This document shows, piece after piece, positions 1 to 7,123 of a stretch of DNA of 23,687 nucleotides. Source of the DNA: Tagaea sp. GTDB lineage: Bacteria; Pseudomonadota; Alphaproteobacteria; CACIAM-22H2. The notes under the pieces are model-generated. The model did not search any database. It saw only the letters and a list, made by a program, of their open reading frames with translations, and was not told where the DNA came from. Position 1 is the first letter of the stretch. Each line of letters begins with the position of its first letter. Location: NCBI GenBank assembly GCA_023653245.1, contig JAMNXK010000010.1:1-23687 (forward strand). The letters are read 5' to 3'. The translations under genes were made by a program, and so were the position numbers.

Positions 1-121
1 AGCAAGATCAAGGCGCGTGGATCAAATGCTTGCTTGCCCCATCGCCTTCCTCCGGGTTCAGAGCGGGACCTATCTCGATGTCCACGAAACCCGGGGCCGC
101 CCAACCGAGGAAGGGACGAGG
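1..121. other. Probable left flank or left end of IS3-family element
   Basis: The 121 bases upstream of the transposase OrfA start hold no convincing gene. A reading frame continues upstream of the OrfA ATG, but those residues do not resemble OrfA. This is where the left terminal inverted repeat would lie. I could not define it because the right end of the element is missing, so there is nothing to pair it with. Confidence 0.35.
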
Positions 122-508
122 ATGAGACCGATGAAGCAGACGCCAGGGAATGGCTCGACCGGCACGGCCGAGCAGCATGTCCGCGAAATCCGCCGCCAGA
201 CGCGCAAGAAGTACTCGGCCGACGAGATAATCCGGATCGTTCTGTCGGGCCTGCGCGGCGAGCACTCGATCGCCGAGCTGTGCCGGCGCGAAGGGATCGC
301 CGAGAGCCTGTACTACGTCTGGTCCAAGGAGTTCCTGGAGGCCGGAAAGAAGAGGATTTCGGGCGACACCGAACGCCAAGCGTCGTCGGGTGAGGTCAAG
401 GATCTGCGCCGGGAGATGGGCGCGCTCAAAGAGCTGGTCGCCGATCTGACGCTCGAAAACCGGCTGCTAAAAAAAGATTCCTTCGGGGATGGGGGAGACC
501 GCGAATGA
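122..508 (+). CDS. IS3-family transposase OrfA (HTH subunit)
   Basis: This is the small first ORF of an IS3-family element (128 aa from the ATG at 122; the ATG at 131 is an alternative start). The protein has the usual OrfA build: a basic N-terminal helix-turn-helix region (around KYSADEIIRIVLSGLRGE and SIAELCRREGIAESLYY), a KEFLEAGKKR segment, then a leucine-rich coiled coil (VKDLRREMGALKELVADL to ENRLLKK) used for dimerisation. OrfA binds the inverted repeats and normally acts fused to OrfB by frameshifting. Its stop overlaps the OrfB start as ATGA (505-508). OrfB is truncated, so this copy should be unable to transpose by itself. The family assignment is by recognition of the conserved OrfA motifs and is firm. 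Confidence 0.9.
   Translation: MRPMKQTPGNGSTGTAEQHVREIRRQTRKKYSADEIIRIVLSGLRGEHSIAELCRREGIAESLYYVWSKEFLEAGKKRISGDTERQASSGEVKDLRREMGALKELVADLTLENRLLKKDSFGDGGDRE
470..476 (+). promoter_or_regulatory. Candidate -1 programmed frameshift heptamer (A AAA AAG)
   Basis: Seven A's followed by G (469-476) lie about 30 bases before the OrfA stop. OrfB lies in the -1 frame relative to OrfA. An A AAA AAG slippery site in this position is the standard IS3-family device for making the OrfAB fusion. No functional product is expected because OrfB is truncated. Confidence 0.5.
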
Positions 509-560
509 GATACCCCGCCACGGAAAAGCTGGAGATCATCCGGCTCGTCGAAGGGGCGCG
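505..560 (+). pseudogene. IS3-family transposase OrfB, 5' remnant only
   Basis: The ATG at 505 opens a frame whose first 16 or so residues (MRYPATEKLEIIRLVE) match the start of IS3-family OrfB. After that the sequence no longer resembles OrfB, and no DDE catalytic region follows. Instead the 3' end of the convergent hydrolase gene begins at about 621. The break point lies roughly at 552-620. The element was therefore truncated by deletion or by a second insertion. The frame remains open to 720 by chance, over the antisense of the hydrolase gene. Confidence 0.75.
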
Positions 561-620
561 TCACCCCCAGCTTGCGCAGCAGACACGGACAGATCCGATG
601 CCCCGGTGCGGGCCTCGAGA

Positions 621-1556
621 TCAGCGTGCAGGCGCGAAAACCGCACTGGCCCGGCCGCCGCCTGGGCTATTCGCGAAGAACGCGATCATTTCGGCGTTGG
701 CGCGTTCGGGCGCTTCGTAGTGCACGAAATGCGCCGCCCCCTCGGCGAAGGCCAACGTGTGGTCCGTGAAATAGGCGCCCAGCGCGTCGGTCCAAGCGGC
801 GCGTAGAATCGGGTCCCTCGCCCCCCATAGAAAACGCGTGCGATGGGGGATGGCCGGCAGTGCGATCGCACCCTCCTTCATCATGCGCAGACGCAGCGGC
901 AGCAGGCCGCGATACCAAGCGAGACCGCCCTTCAGGCCTTCCGCGTAAATCATGTCGGCGGCGAAATCGTCGATATCGGCCTGGTCGAAATCGCCGGGCG
1001 TGGCCGTCCAGCCGCCGATCATCTCGGTCAGATAGATGCGCGCGGTCTCCGGCGAGTGACCGACCAGCTTCTCGACCCAGGGCATCTGGTGGAAGAACTG
1101 GTACCACATGATCAGCAATTGCTCGGGCTCGCTCCAGCGTTTGCCGATGCCGACATAAGAGCAATTGAAGAAGAACAGATCCGCCACACGATCGGGGCGC
1201 GTACGCGCGAGATGCTGGGCCACGTTCGAACCGACATCGTGCGAGACGATTCCCACCGGTTCGCGCACGCCGAGCGCGTCGAGCAGCGCGATCATATCGG
1301 CGGCGGCGGTCTCCGCGTCGATGCGCTCGTCCGCCTTGCCGTCGTGCCGGCGGCTGCGGCCGAAGCCGCGGATATCAGGCGCGATCACGCGCACATGCCG
1401 CGCCAATTCGGGAACGTTTTTGCGGAAGGTCAAACAGGATTCCGGCCAGCCGTGCAGCAACAGCACCGGCCGCCCCGAACCTTCGTCCCAGTACCGAACG
1501 CGCAAATCCGCCAAGTCGAGATGACGCAGCCGGGCCTTGGCTTCGGCGAGTTCCAC
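621..1556 (-). CDS. Alpha/beta hydrolase, epoxide hydrolase/haloalkanoate dehalogenase-like
   Basis: A 311-aa alpha/beta-hydrolase of the epoxide hydrolase/haloacetate dehalogenase type. Visible motifs are the HGWPES oxyanion loop (residues 35-40), PDIRGFGRS (60-68), and the nucleophile elbow VSHDVGS, where the nucleophile is Asp107 rather than Ser. The acid is probably Asp248 (WGARDP) and the base His276 (AAHFVHYE). An Asp nucleophile means attack on epoxides, C-halogen bonds or similar electrophiles. The GTG start at 1556 is chosen because AAAGG lies 8 bases upstream and it sits 11 bases after the IclR stop. It is the last gene of the minus-strand operon. The final ~14 residues (after IAFFANS) are Gly/Ala-rich and adjoin the IS remnant, so the natural C-terminus may have been altered. 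The substrate is unknown. Confidence 0.85.
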   Translation of the reverse strand: MELAEAKARLRHLDLADLRVRYWDEGSGRPVLLLHGWPESCLTFRKNVPELARHVRVIAPDIRGFGRSRRHDGKADERIDAETAAADMIALLDALGVREPVGIVSHDVGSNVAQHLARTRPDRVADLFFFNCSYVGIGKRWSEPEQLLIMWYQFFHQMPWVEKLVGHSPETARIYLTEMIGGWTATPGDFDQADIDDFAADMIYAEGLKGGLAWYRGLLPLRLRMMKEGAIALPAIPHRTRFLWGARDPILRAAWTDALGAYFTDHTLAFAEGAAHFVHYEAPERANAEMIAFFANSPGGGRASAVFAPAR

Positions 1557-1567
1557 GGCGCGGACCT

Positions 1568-2377
1568 TTAGGCGACGGCTAAGCGCAGACGCCGGCCCAT
1601 CACGTCGCCGATCGTCGCGTTCATGATGGCGAGATACTGCGTCCAGCGTTCCCGGAACCGATCGGACGGCGCGGAAACGGTCAGCGCGTAGGGCGCGGCG
1701 CCGCCGTCGATGGGCACGGCCACGCACGACAGTCCCAGCGAGAACTCCTCCAAGTCGCGCGCGTAGCCTTGCGCGCGGACCAGTTCGAGTTCGGCGTAGA
1801 GCTTCGGCAACTGGACGATGGTGTGCAGCGTACGCGCGCTCAACGGATGCGCCGAAAGATACTCGGAGCGGCGGGGTTCGTCCGCGAAAGCCAGCAGCAC
1901 CTTGCCCGAGGCGCGCGCATGCGCGTCGCCGTAGGTGCCGTGCAGGACCTCCTGCGCCTGCACCGCGTTGCCGCCGCGCGCGGCCGACATCATGACGATT
2001 TCCTCGTCGAACCAGCCGGAGGCGTAGGCGGTTTCGCCGGTTTCGCTGGCGATGCGGCGGATCAGCGGCGAAAGATACTCCGGCGGCCCCAAATGCCGGC
2101 GGAACGCTTCGGCGAAAATGCCGTTGCGCAGGCCCAAAACATAGGCGTCGCGCTCGTTCTTGGTCAGCATGCCCATCGTCACCAGCGTGTGCACGAGATG
2201 CTGCGTCGCTTGCTTGGGAAGACCGGTGGCCGCGACGATCTCGGGCGCGCGCAAGCCGCCGGCGCTGCGCGCCACCGCCGTCAGGATATCGACCGCGCGG
2301 GCGACGGACTGCACCCGGGGTTTGCGCGGCTTGAGAGTGAATTCGGTGGGCGGCATGGAGTTCTCGCGATCGTTCAT
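1568..2377 (-). CDS. IclR-family transcriptional regulator
   Basis: A 269-aa IclR-type regulator. The N-terminal winged helix-turn-helix spans about residues 22-85 (SVARAVDILTAVARS, then APEIVAATGLPKQATQHLVHTL). The C-terminal ligand-binding domain (about 95-265) has the typical ASGKVLLAF segment and an SLGLSCVAVPI core. IclR proteins are dimers that respond to small organic acids, often the substrate or intermediate of the adjacent pathway. The ATG overlaps the SDR stop (ATGA, 2374-2377), so it is cotranscribed with and translationally coupled to the enzymes. Its likely targets are the divergent promoters at 5750-5910, which is inference from position. The length is normal and nothing is missing. 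Confidence 0.93.
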   Translation of the reverse strand: MNDRENSMPPTEFTLKPRKPRVQSVARAVDILTAVARSAGGLRAPEIVAATGLPKQATQHLVHTLVTMGMLTKNERDAYVLGLRNGIFAEAFRRHLGPPEYLSPLIRRIASETGETAYASGWFDEEIVMMSAARGGNAVQAQEVLHGTYGDAHARASGKVLLAFADEPRRSEYLSAHPLSARTLHTIVQLPKLYAELELVRAQGYARDLEEFSLGLSCVAVPIDGGAAPYALTVSAPSDRFRERWTQYLAIMNATIGDVMGRRLRLAVA

Positions 2378-3192
2378 GCGACGTGTTCGGGCTGAAGGAT
2401 GGTAGTCGAAATCCCGCCATCGATCACCAGCGTATGGGCGTTCACGAAAGCGGCCGCGTCGGACGCGAGAAACACCACGGGCCCCGCCAAATCGGCCGGA
2501 TCGCCCCAGCGCTTGAGCGGCGTCCGATCGACGACCAGCGAATGGAAAAACTGGTCGTCGATGACCGACCGGTTGATCTCCGTCAGGATATAGCCCGGCG
2601 CGATCGCGTTGACGTTAATACCGCGCGGGCCAAGCTCGGCGGCCAGCGCCTTGGTGAGCCCCACCACGCCGTGTTTGGCGGCGATGTAGGAAACCACGCC
2701 CGCGCGCCCGATCAACCCCATGATCGAGGCGATGTTGACGATCCGACCGGAGCCGCGCGCGACCATGCCTTCGGCGACGGCCTTCGATATCACGTGCAGC
2801 GAGGTGAGATTGGTCGCGATCACGCGCTCCCAATCGGCGTCGGTCGCCTCCCACAGCCGCTTGCGCACGACGATGCCAGCGTTGTTGACGAGAACGTCGA
2901 TCTTGCGCCGGCGCTCGAGATCGGCGATGGCGGCGCGCGCGGCGGCATGGTCGGTCACGTCGAAGGGCAAGCCCTCGACCGAAAGACCTTCGCCGCGCAG
3001 CTTCTCGATCGCCTCGGCGAGGGGTGCTGGATCGAGATCGTTGAGCGCCACATGCGCGCCCGCTTCGGCGAGCGCGCGCGCCATGACCAGCCCAAGTCCG
3101 CGCGAGGCGCCGGTGATCAGCGCGACGCGGCCCTTGAGCGAATAGATGTCCGTGACGTTGCGGTGCGGGCGTTCGACTCGCGGGGCGGGCAT
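2374..3192 (-). CDS. SDR-family NAD(P)-dependent oxidoreductase
   Basis: A 272-aa classical short-chain dehydrogenase. The sequence shows the cofactor motif TGASRGLG (27-34), NNAG (103-106), an active-site Asn128, Ser156 (NIASIMG) and the YxxxK pair Tyr169/Lys173, followed by the PGYILT loop. It resembles the gluconate 5-dehydrogenase/3-oxoacyl-ACP-reductase group, which oxidises or reduces a secondary alcohol/ketone, and is cytoplasmic. The exact substrate cannot be read from sequence. Here it probably acts on a hydroxy or keto intermediate of the pathway. The start lies 3 bases after the VOC gene stop. The N-terminus has about 15 extra residues before the Rossmann fold; a later start is possible but less well placed. 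Confidence 0.92.
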   Translation of the reverse strand: MPAPRVERPHRNVTDIYSLKGRVALITGASRGLGLVMARALAEAGAHVALNDLDPAPLAEAIEKLRGEGLSVEGLPFDVTDHAAARAAIADLERRRKIDVLVNNAGIVVRKRLWEATDADWERVIATNLTSLHVISKAVAEGMVARGSGRIVNIASIMGLIGRAGVVSYIAAKHGVVGLTKALAAELGPRGINVNAIAPGYILTEINRSVIDDQFFHSLVVDRTPLKRWGDPADLAGPVVFLASDAAAFVNAHTLVIDGGISTTILQPEHVA

Positions 3193-3195
3193 TCC

Positions 3196-3690
3196 TCAAA
3201 TCTCCTTCGGGTGCGGTTCGCCGCGTAAGCGCCATTCGGGCGGCTGCATCAATTCGATCGTGAAGCCGTCGGGATCGCGCATATAGCAGGTGTAGCCGCC
3301 CTTGTTGATCCCGCCGGTGATGGCGACGGGCGGCGAAACGAACCGCGCGCCGAATCCCAGCATGCGCGCGTGCATCGCGCGCGCGTCGGTGGCGATCAAG
3401 GCGATATGCGCCGCACCGACATTGTTGGGCGGCGTGTCGAGACGCACGCCCTTGGGGCGGACGTACTCGATCAATTCGATCGTGTGCCCGGACAGCGGCG
3501 CCGGCTGCCCGCCGAATTTCAGCAAGGCGGCGATCAGATGCGCGTCTTGGATGCCGACCAGCGTGTCGGTATAGCCCTTGGATTGCTCCTGGCGATGGAC
3601 GAGTTCGAAGCCGAGTCCTTCGCAATAGAACCGCAAAGAACGGTCGATGTCTTCGACGGTCCAGGATGTGTGCCAATGTCCGACGATCAT
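3196..3690 (-). CDS. VOC-superfamily protein (glyoxalase/dioxygenase-like)
   Basis: A 164-aa vicinal-oxygen-chelate protein with two beta-alpha-beta-beta-beta repeats. The first starts at HTSWTVEDIDRSLRFYCEGLGF and carries the strand HTIELIEYV. The second starts at HIALIATDARAMHARM and ends in the classic YMRDPDGFTIELMQ. Candidate metal ligands are an early His (HWH or HTSW), Glu in IELIEYV, His in AHIAL and Glu in FTIELMQ. Members include glyoxalase I, methylmalonyl-CoA epimerase and extradiol dioxygenases, so the reaction is undetermined. It lies between the E1 fusion (16-base gap) and the SDR gene (3-base gap), which implies a role in the same pathway. Confidence 0.88.
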   Translation of the reverse strand: MIVGHWHTSWTVEDIDRSLRFYCEGLGFELVHRQEQSKGYTDTLVGIQDAHLIAALLKFGGQPAPLSGHTIELIEYVRPKGVRLDTPPNNVGAAHIALIATDARAMHARMLGFGARFVSPPVAITGGINKGGYTCYMRDPDGFTIELMQPPEWRLRGEPHPKEI

Positions 3691-3706
3691 GCGATTGATT
3701 CTCCCT

Positions 3707-5719
3707 TCAGGCGCGCGCCAGCGCGCGCGCGGCTTGGACGATACGATCGGGCGTGGGCATTAGCGCCGCTTGCAGCACCGGCGAGGCCGGTACACGCGTA
3801 TCGGGCAAAGCGAGGCGGCGCAGCCTGGCGTCCGGCCGGCGCTCGGTCATGCGGGCCACGATCTCCGCCCCGAAGCCGCCGGTCAAGTTCGCTTCGTGGA
3901 CGACCAGCGCGCGGCCGCCCGCCGCGTCGAGGGCGCGTTCGATCGCCGTATCATCGAGCGGCGAGAGCCAGCGCAGATCGAGCACGGACGCTTCGATGCC
4001 TTCGCGTGCGAGCGTTTCCGCCGCCTCGAGACACGCGGCCAGGCGCGTGCTCCACGTGATGAGAACCAAATGCTTGCCTTGGCGCCGCAACCTTGCGCCG
4101 GCGACCGGTTCGACGGGCGCGTCGAAATCGACCGGCGCTTTGGTCTGGTAGAGCGCGCGGCTCTCGAACAGTACGACCGGATCGGGATCGGCGATCGCCG
4201 CGCGGAGCATGGCGTAGGCGTCGGCGGGCGTGGCCGGCAGGCCGACCTTGAGGCCGGGAATGTGGGCCAGCAGCGCTTCCAGGCACTGGGCGTGCTGGGG
4301 GCAGGAACCGGGCGTGGAACCGTGCTGCGTGCGCATCACCATCGGCACGTTGGCCCGGCCTTGCGTGACGTAGCGATAGTTGGCCGCTTGGTTGATCATC
4401 TGGTCGAGTGCCACCAGCATGAAGTCGCCCCACATGATCTCGACGACCGGCTTCATGCCGCAAAGCGCGGCGCCGACGGCCGAGCCGAGGATCGCGGCTT
4501 CCGAGATCGGCGTGTCGAAGACCCGCCCCTCGCCAAAGTCGCGCTGAAGATACCGCGCGGCCTGGAAGATGCCGCCCGATTGGCCGACATCCTCGCCGTA
4601 GACGAGGACCGCCGGGTCTTCGGCGAGAGCGCGGCGCAGCGCCTCGTTGACCGATTGTATGTAGGTCGCTTCCGGTTTATCGGCCGCGACGGGCGCCGGC
4701 GCGGACGCGGCCGACCGCACGGTCACATGCGCGCGTGCCAGCGCGGGATCGGGAAACGGCGCCGCGCGCGCCGACTCGACCATAGCGTCGAGCCGCGCCT
4801 CGGTCTCCGCCGCGATCCGGTCGATCGTCGCGCGGTCCGCGTGGCCCGAGGCGATCAGCCGCTCGGTCAGCGCCGGGATGGGATCGCGCGCGGCGGCGGC
4901 CTCGCGGTCGTCCTTCGGCCGATAATGCTCGAGATCGCGGTTATAGTGGCCCCACAGGCGCGGCACGCGCGCCTCGACGAAGGACGGGCCTTCGCCCACG
5001 CGCGCGCGCGCGGCCGCGAGCGCGATCGTGTCGCGAACCGCGATCGGATCGGTGCCGTCGATCGTCGCGCCGGGCATGGGATAGCCCGCCGCCCGTTGCG
5101 CCAGACGCGGGATGCGCACCATCGCCGATGTCGGCGTGAGTTCGGACCAGCCGTTGTTCTCGCATACGAAAATCACGGGGAGATTCTTGGCGGCGGCGAA
5201 GGCGAAGGCCTCGTGCAGCGCCCCTTGATTGGTCGCGCCATCGCCGAACGAAACGATCGCGACGCCACCGTCGCCCGCGACGAGCGACGCCAACGCGGCA
5301 CCGCACGCGATCGGCCCGCCCGCGCCGACAATGGAATTTTCCCCGATGAAGCCCGACCAGGGAGCCGCGATCATGGCGGAGCCCGCCCGTCCACCGTTGA
5401 CGCCCGTCGCCCGATGGCACAGTTCGGCGAAAATCGCGTCGAGATCGAGGTCCGCCTCGATCGCCCAGCCGTGGCCGCGATAGGTCGCGACCGACTTGTC
5501 GCCTTTGCGCAAGGCCGCCATCGCGCCGACGGGCACGGCCTCCTGGCCCGCGCAAAGATGCACCGAGCCGGCGATCAGCGGAGAAGCGGAAGTCGATAGC
5601 TCCTGCGCGCGGCGTTCGAAGCCCCGAATGAGCATCATCCGACGCAGCGCATGCGTGGCGAAAGCAGCGTCTTGACCGGCTATCGGCGCGGAAGGAGCGG
5701 CAAGGATGGGAGTTGCCAT
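3707..5719 (-). CDS. Fused 2-oxoacid/acetoin dehydrogenase E1 alpha-beta
   Basis: A 670-aa thiamine-diphosphate enzyme in which the normally separate E1 alpha and beta subunits form one chain. Residues ~20-330 are E1 alpha, with the ThDP/Mg motif GDG (159-161) running to ENN (187-189). A Pro/Ala linker (~335-348) leads into E1 beta from about 350 (ATYIQSVNEALRRAL, then VYGEDVG, FDTPISEAAILG, a QHAQCLEALLAHIPGLKV-like loop and a C-terminal transketolase domain ending in VVHEANLTGGFGAEI). Such enzymes decarboxylate a 2-oxoacid or cleave acetoin and pass the acyl group to an E2 lipoyl protein. No E2 or E3 gene is in the window, so partners must be elsewhere. It is the first gene of the minus-strand operon. 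The ATG at 5719 has GGAG about 8 bases upstream. Confidence 0.92.
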   Translation of the reverse strand: MATPILAAPSAPIAGQDAAFATHALRRMMLIRGFERRAQELSTSASPLIAGSVHLCAGQEAVPVGAMAALRKGDKSVATYRGHGWAIEADLDLDAIFAELCHRATGVNGGRAGSAMIAAPWSGFIGENSIVGAGGPIACGAALASLVAGDGGVAIVSFGDGATNQGALHEAFAFAAAKNLPVIFVCENNGWSELTPTSAMVRIPRLAQRAAGYPMPGATIDGTDPIAVRDTIALAAARARVGEGPSFVEARVPRLWGHYNRDLEHYRPKDDREAAAARDPIPALTERLIASGHADRATIDRIAAETEARLDAMVESARAAPFPDPALARAHVTVRSAASAPAPVAADKPEATYIQSVNEALRRALAEDPAVLVYGEDVGQSGGIFQAARYLQRDFGEGRVFDTPISEAAILGSAVGAALCGMKPVVEIMWGDFMLVALDQMINQAANYRYVTQGRANVPMVMRTQHGSTPGSCPQHAQCLEALLAHIPGLKVGLPATPADAYAMLRAAIADPDPVVLFESRALYQTKAPVDFDAPVEPVAGARLRRQGKHLVLITWSTRLAACLEAAETLAREGIEASVLDLRWLSPLDDTAIERALDAAGGRALVVHEANLTGGFGAEIVARMTERRPDARLRRLALPDTRVPASPVLQAALMPTPDRIVQAARALARA

Positions 5720-5750
5720 TGTCAGTCTCCGGATCGGAAATGCGTGGCGA

Positions 5751-5761
5751 AAGTGATATCA
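5751..5761. promoter_or_regulatory. Candidate operator, left copy (AAGTGATAT)
   Basis: AAGTGATAT at 5751-5759 includes most of the palindrome TGATATCA (5754-5761). The same nine bases recur in inverted orientation at 5889-5897 beside the divergent TRAP promoter. This copy overlaps the proposed -10 of the E1 operon. That suits a shared repressor, plausibly the IclR protein encoded in the operon, but no binding consensus proves it. Confidence 0.4.
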
Positions 5762-5781
5762 GTATATGATTGGTAATTCAA
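5753..5781 (-). promoter_or_regulatory. Candidate sigma70 promoter of the E1 operon
   Basis: Read on the minus strand, TTGAAT (5781-5776) is followed after 17 bases by TATCAC (5758-5753), giving a start near 5745, about 25 bases before the E1 ATG. The region is AT-rich against a very GC-rich background. The -10 overlaps the repeated motif AAGTGATAT (5751-5759). The match to consensus is moderate. Confidence 0.45.
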
Positions 5782-5819
5782 TAGGAGAGTCTGCGATCGC
5801 CAAATTCTCATGAGCGCTG

Positions 5820-5871
5820 CTGGAGTTCCACCGATTTTGCACCATTTTTCAGAGAATAAGACTCCAGTCTT
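5820..5871. repeat. Nested inverted repeats in the divergent promoter region
   Basis: CTGGAGT (5820-5826) is the reverse complement of ACTCCAG (5861-5867). The right copy sits inside a 14-base palindrome AAGACTCCAGTCTT (5858-5871), and the left copy overlaps TGGAGTTCCA (5821-5830), which is itself an imperfect palindrome. The TGGA...TCCA form recalls IclR-family sites in general outline. A T-run follows 5871, but the loop would be very short and no gene ends here, so I read this as protein-binding sites rather than a terminator. Confidence 0.35.
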
Positions 5872-5879
5872 GTTTTTTC

Positions 5880-5908
5880 TTGACTCAAATATCACTTATT
5901 GATAAGAA
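5880..5908 (+). promoter_or_regulatory. Candidate promoter of the TRAP operon with embedded operator
   Basis: TTGACT (5880-5885) is a good -35. A -10 at 17-base spacing would be TAAGAA (5903-5908), which is weak. Between them lies TATCA-N5-TGATA (5890-5904), which contains the inverted copy of the nine-base motif seen at 5751 (ATATCACTT, 5889-5897) and overlaps CTTATTGATAAG (5895-5906). An operator in the promoter spacer fits repression. The leader to the ATG at 6015 would be about 100 bases. Confidence 0.4.
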
Positions 5909-6014
5909 CCATTGCCTCGACCTCAGGAAGACCGAAACCCGAGGCGAAGCGACCATTCCAACGCGATCATGCGGCGGCGACGTGCGATCCCGCCGCGAAG
6001 ACAGGGAGAGAACG

Positions 6015-7055
6015 ATGACCAAATCCAAAGCGACGGCCCTCGGTCGTCGCGGAGTCCTTGCGGGCGGTTCGGCGATTGCCGCTGCGATGGTCGCGCCGCC
6101 CGCACTGGCGCAAGGCGCGGTGACATTGCGTTTCGGCCACGCGGTCGAAGTTGGCGGGATCTTCACGATCCTGTTCGACGAAATGGCCGCGCGCGTGCGC
6201 GAGCGGACGAACGGTCAAGTCACCATCCGCACCTTCCCCGGCGAACAGCTGGGTACCGAGCAGGAGCTGATCAATCAGGTCAAACTCGGCGGCGTGGACA
6301 TGACCGCGCCGTCGATGGCCTCGCTCGGCACGATCCTCGTGCGTCCGTTCGAGATGGCGAGCGCGCCCTTCTTGTGGCGCAGCTGGGACGAGGCGCAAGC
6401 GATTCTCGAAGGCCCGACCATGCAGCCTTATTTCGACACGCTCCTGCGCGAGCACTCGATCCTTCCGCTCGCCAAAACGATGGTGTGGGGCTGGCGCTCG
6501 TTCAGCTTCCGCGAGACCGAGATCCGCAAACCCGAGGACCTCGCCAATCTCAAGATCCGCGTGCCGTTGATCCCCGTATGGGTCGAAATGGTGCGCGCGC
6601 TGGGCGCGGCACCCACGCCGATTCCCTTCGGCGAGGTCTACACGGCTCTCCAGCAGCGCGTCGTCGACGCGCAAGAGAACCCAATCCCGACGATCTGGAC
6701 GCGCAAGTTCTACGAGGTGGCGCCCGTGATCAGCCTCACCCAGCACATGCTCCAGAACAACATGATCGTCATCAACGCCCGCTCGCTGGCCCGACTCAAC
6801 GCCGAACAGCAGCGCATCGTGTTCGAAGAAACGCGGGCGATCACCGCGCGTAACACCGTCCTCTATTTCCGCGACGAGGAGCGGCTGTTGGGCGAACTCG
6901 CCAAGCAGCCGCGCGTGCGCATCGTGCGCGACGTCGACCGCGCGGCGTTCGCCGCAAGGATGGAGCCGGCTTACACGGCGCTTGCCGAGCGCTGGGGGAC
7001 CGATCACCTTACGCGCTTCCGCGCCGCGATCGAACAGCTGCGTAGCGGCACCTGA
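6015..7055 (+). CDS. dctP: TRAP transporter substrate-binding protein, DctP family
   Basis: A 346-aa periplasmic binding protein for a TRAP importer. A Tat-type signal is visible (RR at 11-12, hydrophobic stretch, ALA at 30-32 before the likely cleavage site). The mature part begins VTLRFGHAVEVGG and has the DctP signature around LANLKIRVPLIPVWVEM, FGEVYTALQQRVVDAQENP and the conserved Arg in KIRVP that usually pairs with a carboxylate on the ligand. The substrate is therefore probably an organic or sugar acid, but it cannot be specified. The ATG at 6015 is chosen because GGGAGAG (6004-6010) precedes it and the signal peptide starts there; an upstream in-frame extension to 5880 looks non-coding. 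A strong hairpin follows the stop. Confidence 0.94.
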   Translation: MTKSKATALGRRGVLAGGSAIAAAMVAPPALAQGAVTLRFGHAVEVGGIFTILFDEMAARVRERTNGQVTIRTFPGEQLGTEQELINQVKLGGVDMTAPSMASLGTILVRPFEMASAPFLWRSWDEAQAILEGPTMQPYFDTLLREHSILPLAKTMVWGWRSFSFRETEIRKPEDLANLKIRVPLIPVWVEMVRALGAAPTPIPFGEVYTALQQRVVDAQENPIPTIWTRKFYEVAPVISLTQHMLQNNMIVINARSLARLNAEQQRIVFEETRAITARNTVLYFRDEERLLGELAKQPRVRIVRDVDRAAFAARMEPAYTALAERWGTDHLTRFRAAIEQLRSGT

Positions 7056-7060
7056 CGGAG

Positions 7061-7102
7061 CGCGCGCGGGGCGGGCGCCCGGATGGCCCGTCCCCGCGCG
7101 CG
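7061..7102 (+). promoter_or_regulatory. Strong GC-rich stem-loop between dctP and dctQ
   Basis: CGCGCGCGGGG (7061-7071) pairs perfectly with CCCCGCGCGCG (7092-7102). The stem continues with CGGGC (7072-7076) to GCCCG (7086-7090) around one bulged T (7091), leaving a 9-base loop. No U-run follows, and the next RBS is at about 7116. It may protect the dctP mRNA 3' end or attenuate transcription so that the binding protein exceeds the membrane subunits. Confidence 0.65.
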
Positions 7103-7123
7103 GGTCCGCCCGCCGGAGGTCCG

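Noticed and set aside
843..1571. Long plus-strand ORF (242 aa) opposite the hydrolase gene
   Set aside because: It is antisense to a clearly recognisable alpha/beta hydrolase, its composition is Arg/Gln/His-rich as expected for a GC-rich shadow frame, and it shows no family motif.
3770..5599. 609-aa plus-strand ORF opposite the E1 fusion
   Set aside because: It lies entirely antisense to the E1 gene, is extremely Arg/Gly/Asp-rich and has no domain pattern; it is a GC-rich mirror frame.
5858..5880. Palindrome plus T-run resembling an intrinsic terminator
   Set aside because: No gene ends upstream on the plus strand, the stem would have only 5 bp with a 4-base loop, and the position is within a divergent promoter region; an operator role is more likely.
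7061..7102. Hairpin after dctP as a true rho-independent terminator
   Set aside because: No T-run follows, and dctQ and dctM, which are needed for transport, lie immediately downstream; partial attenuation or mRNA protection fits better.
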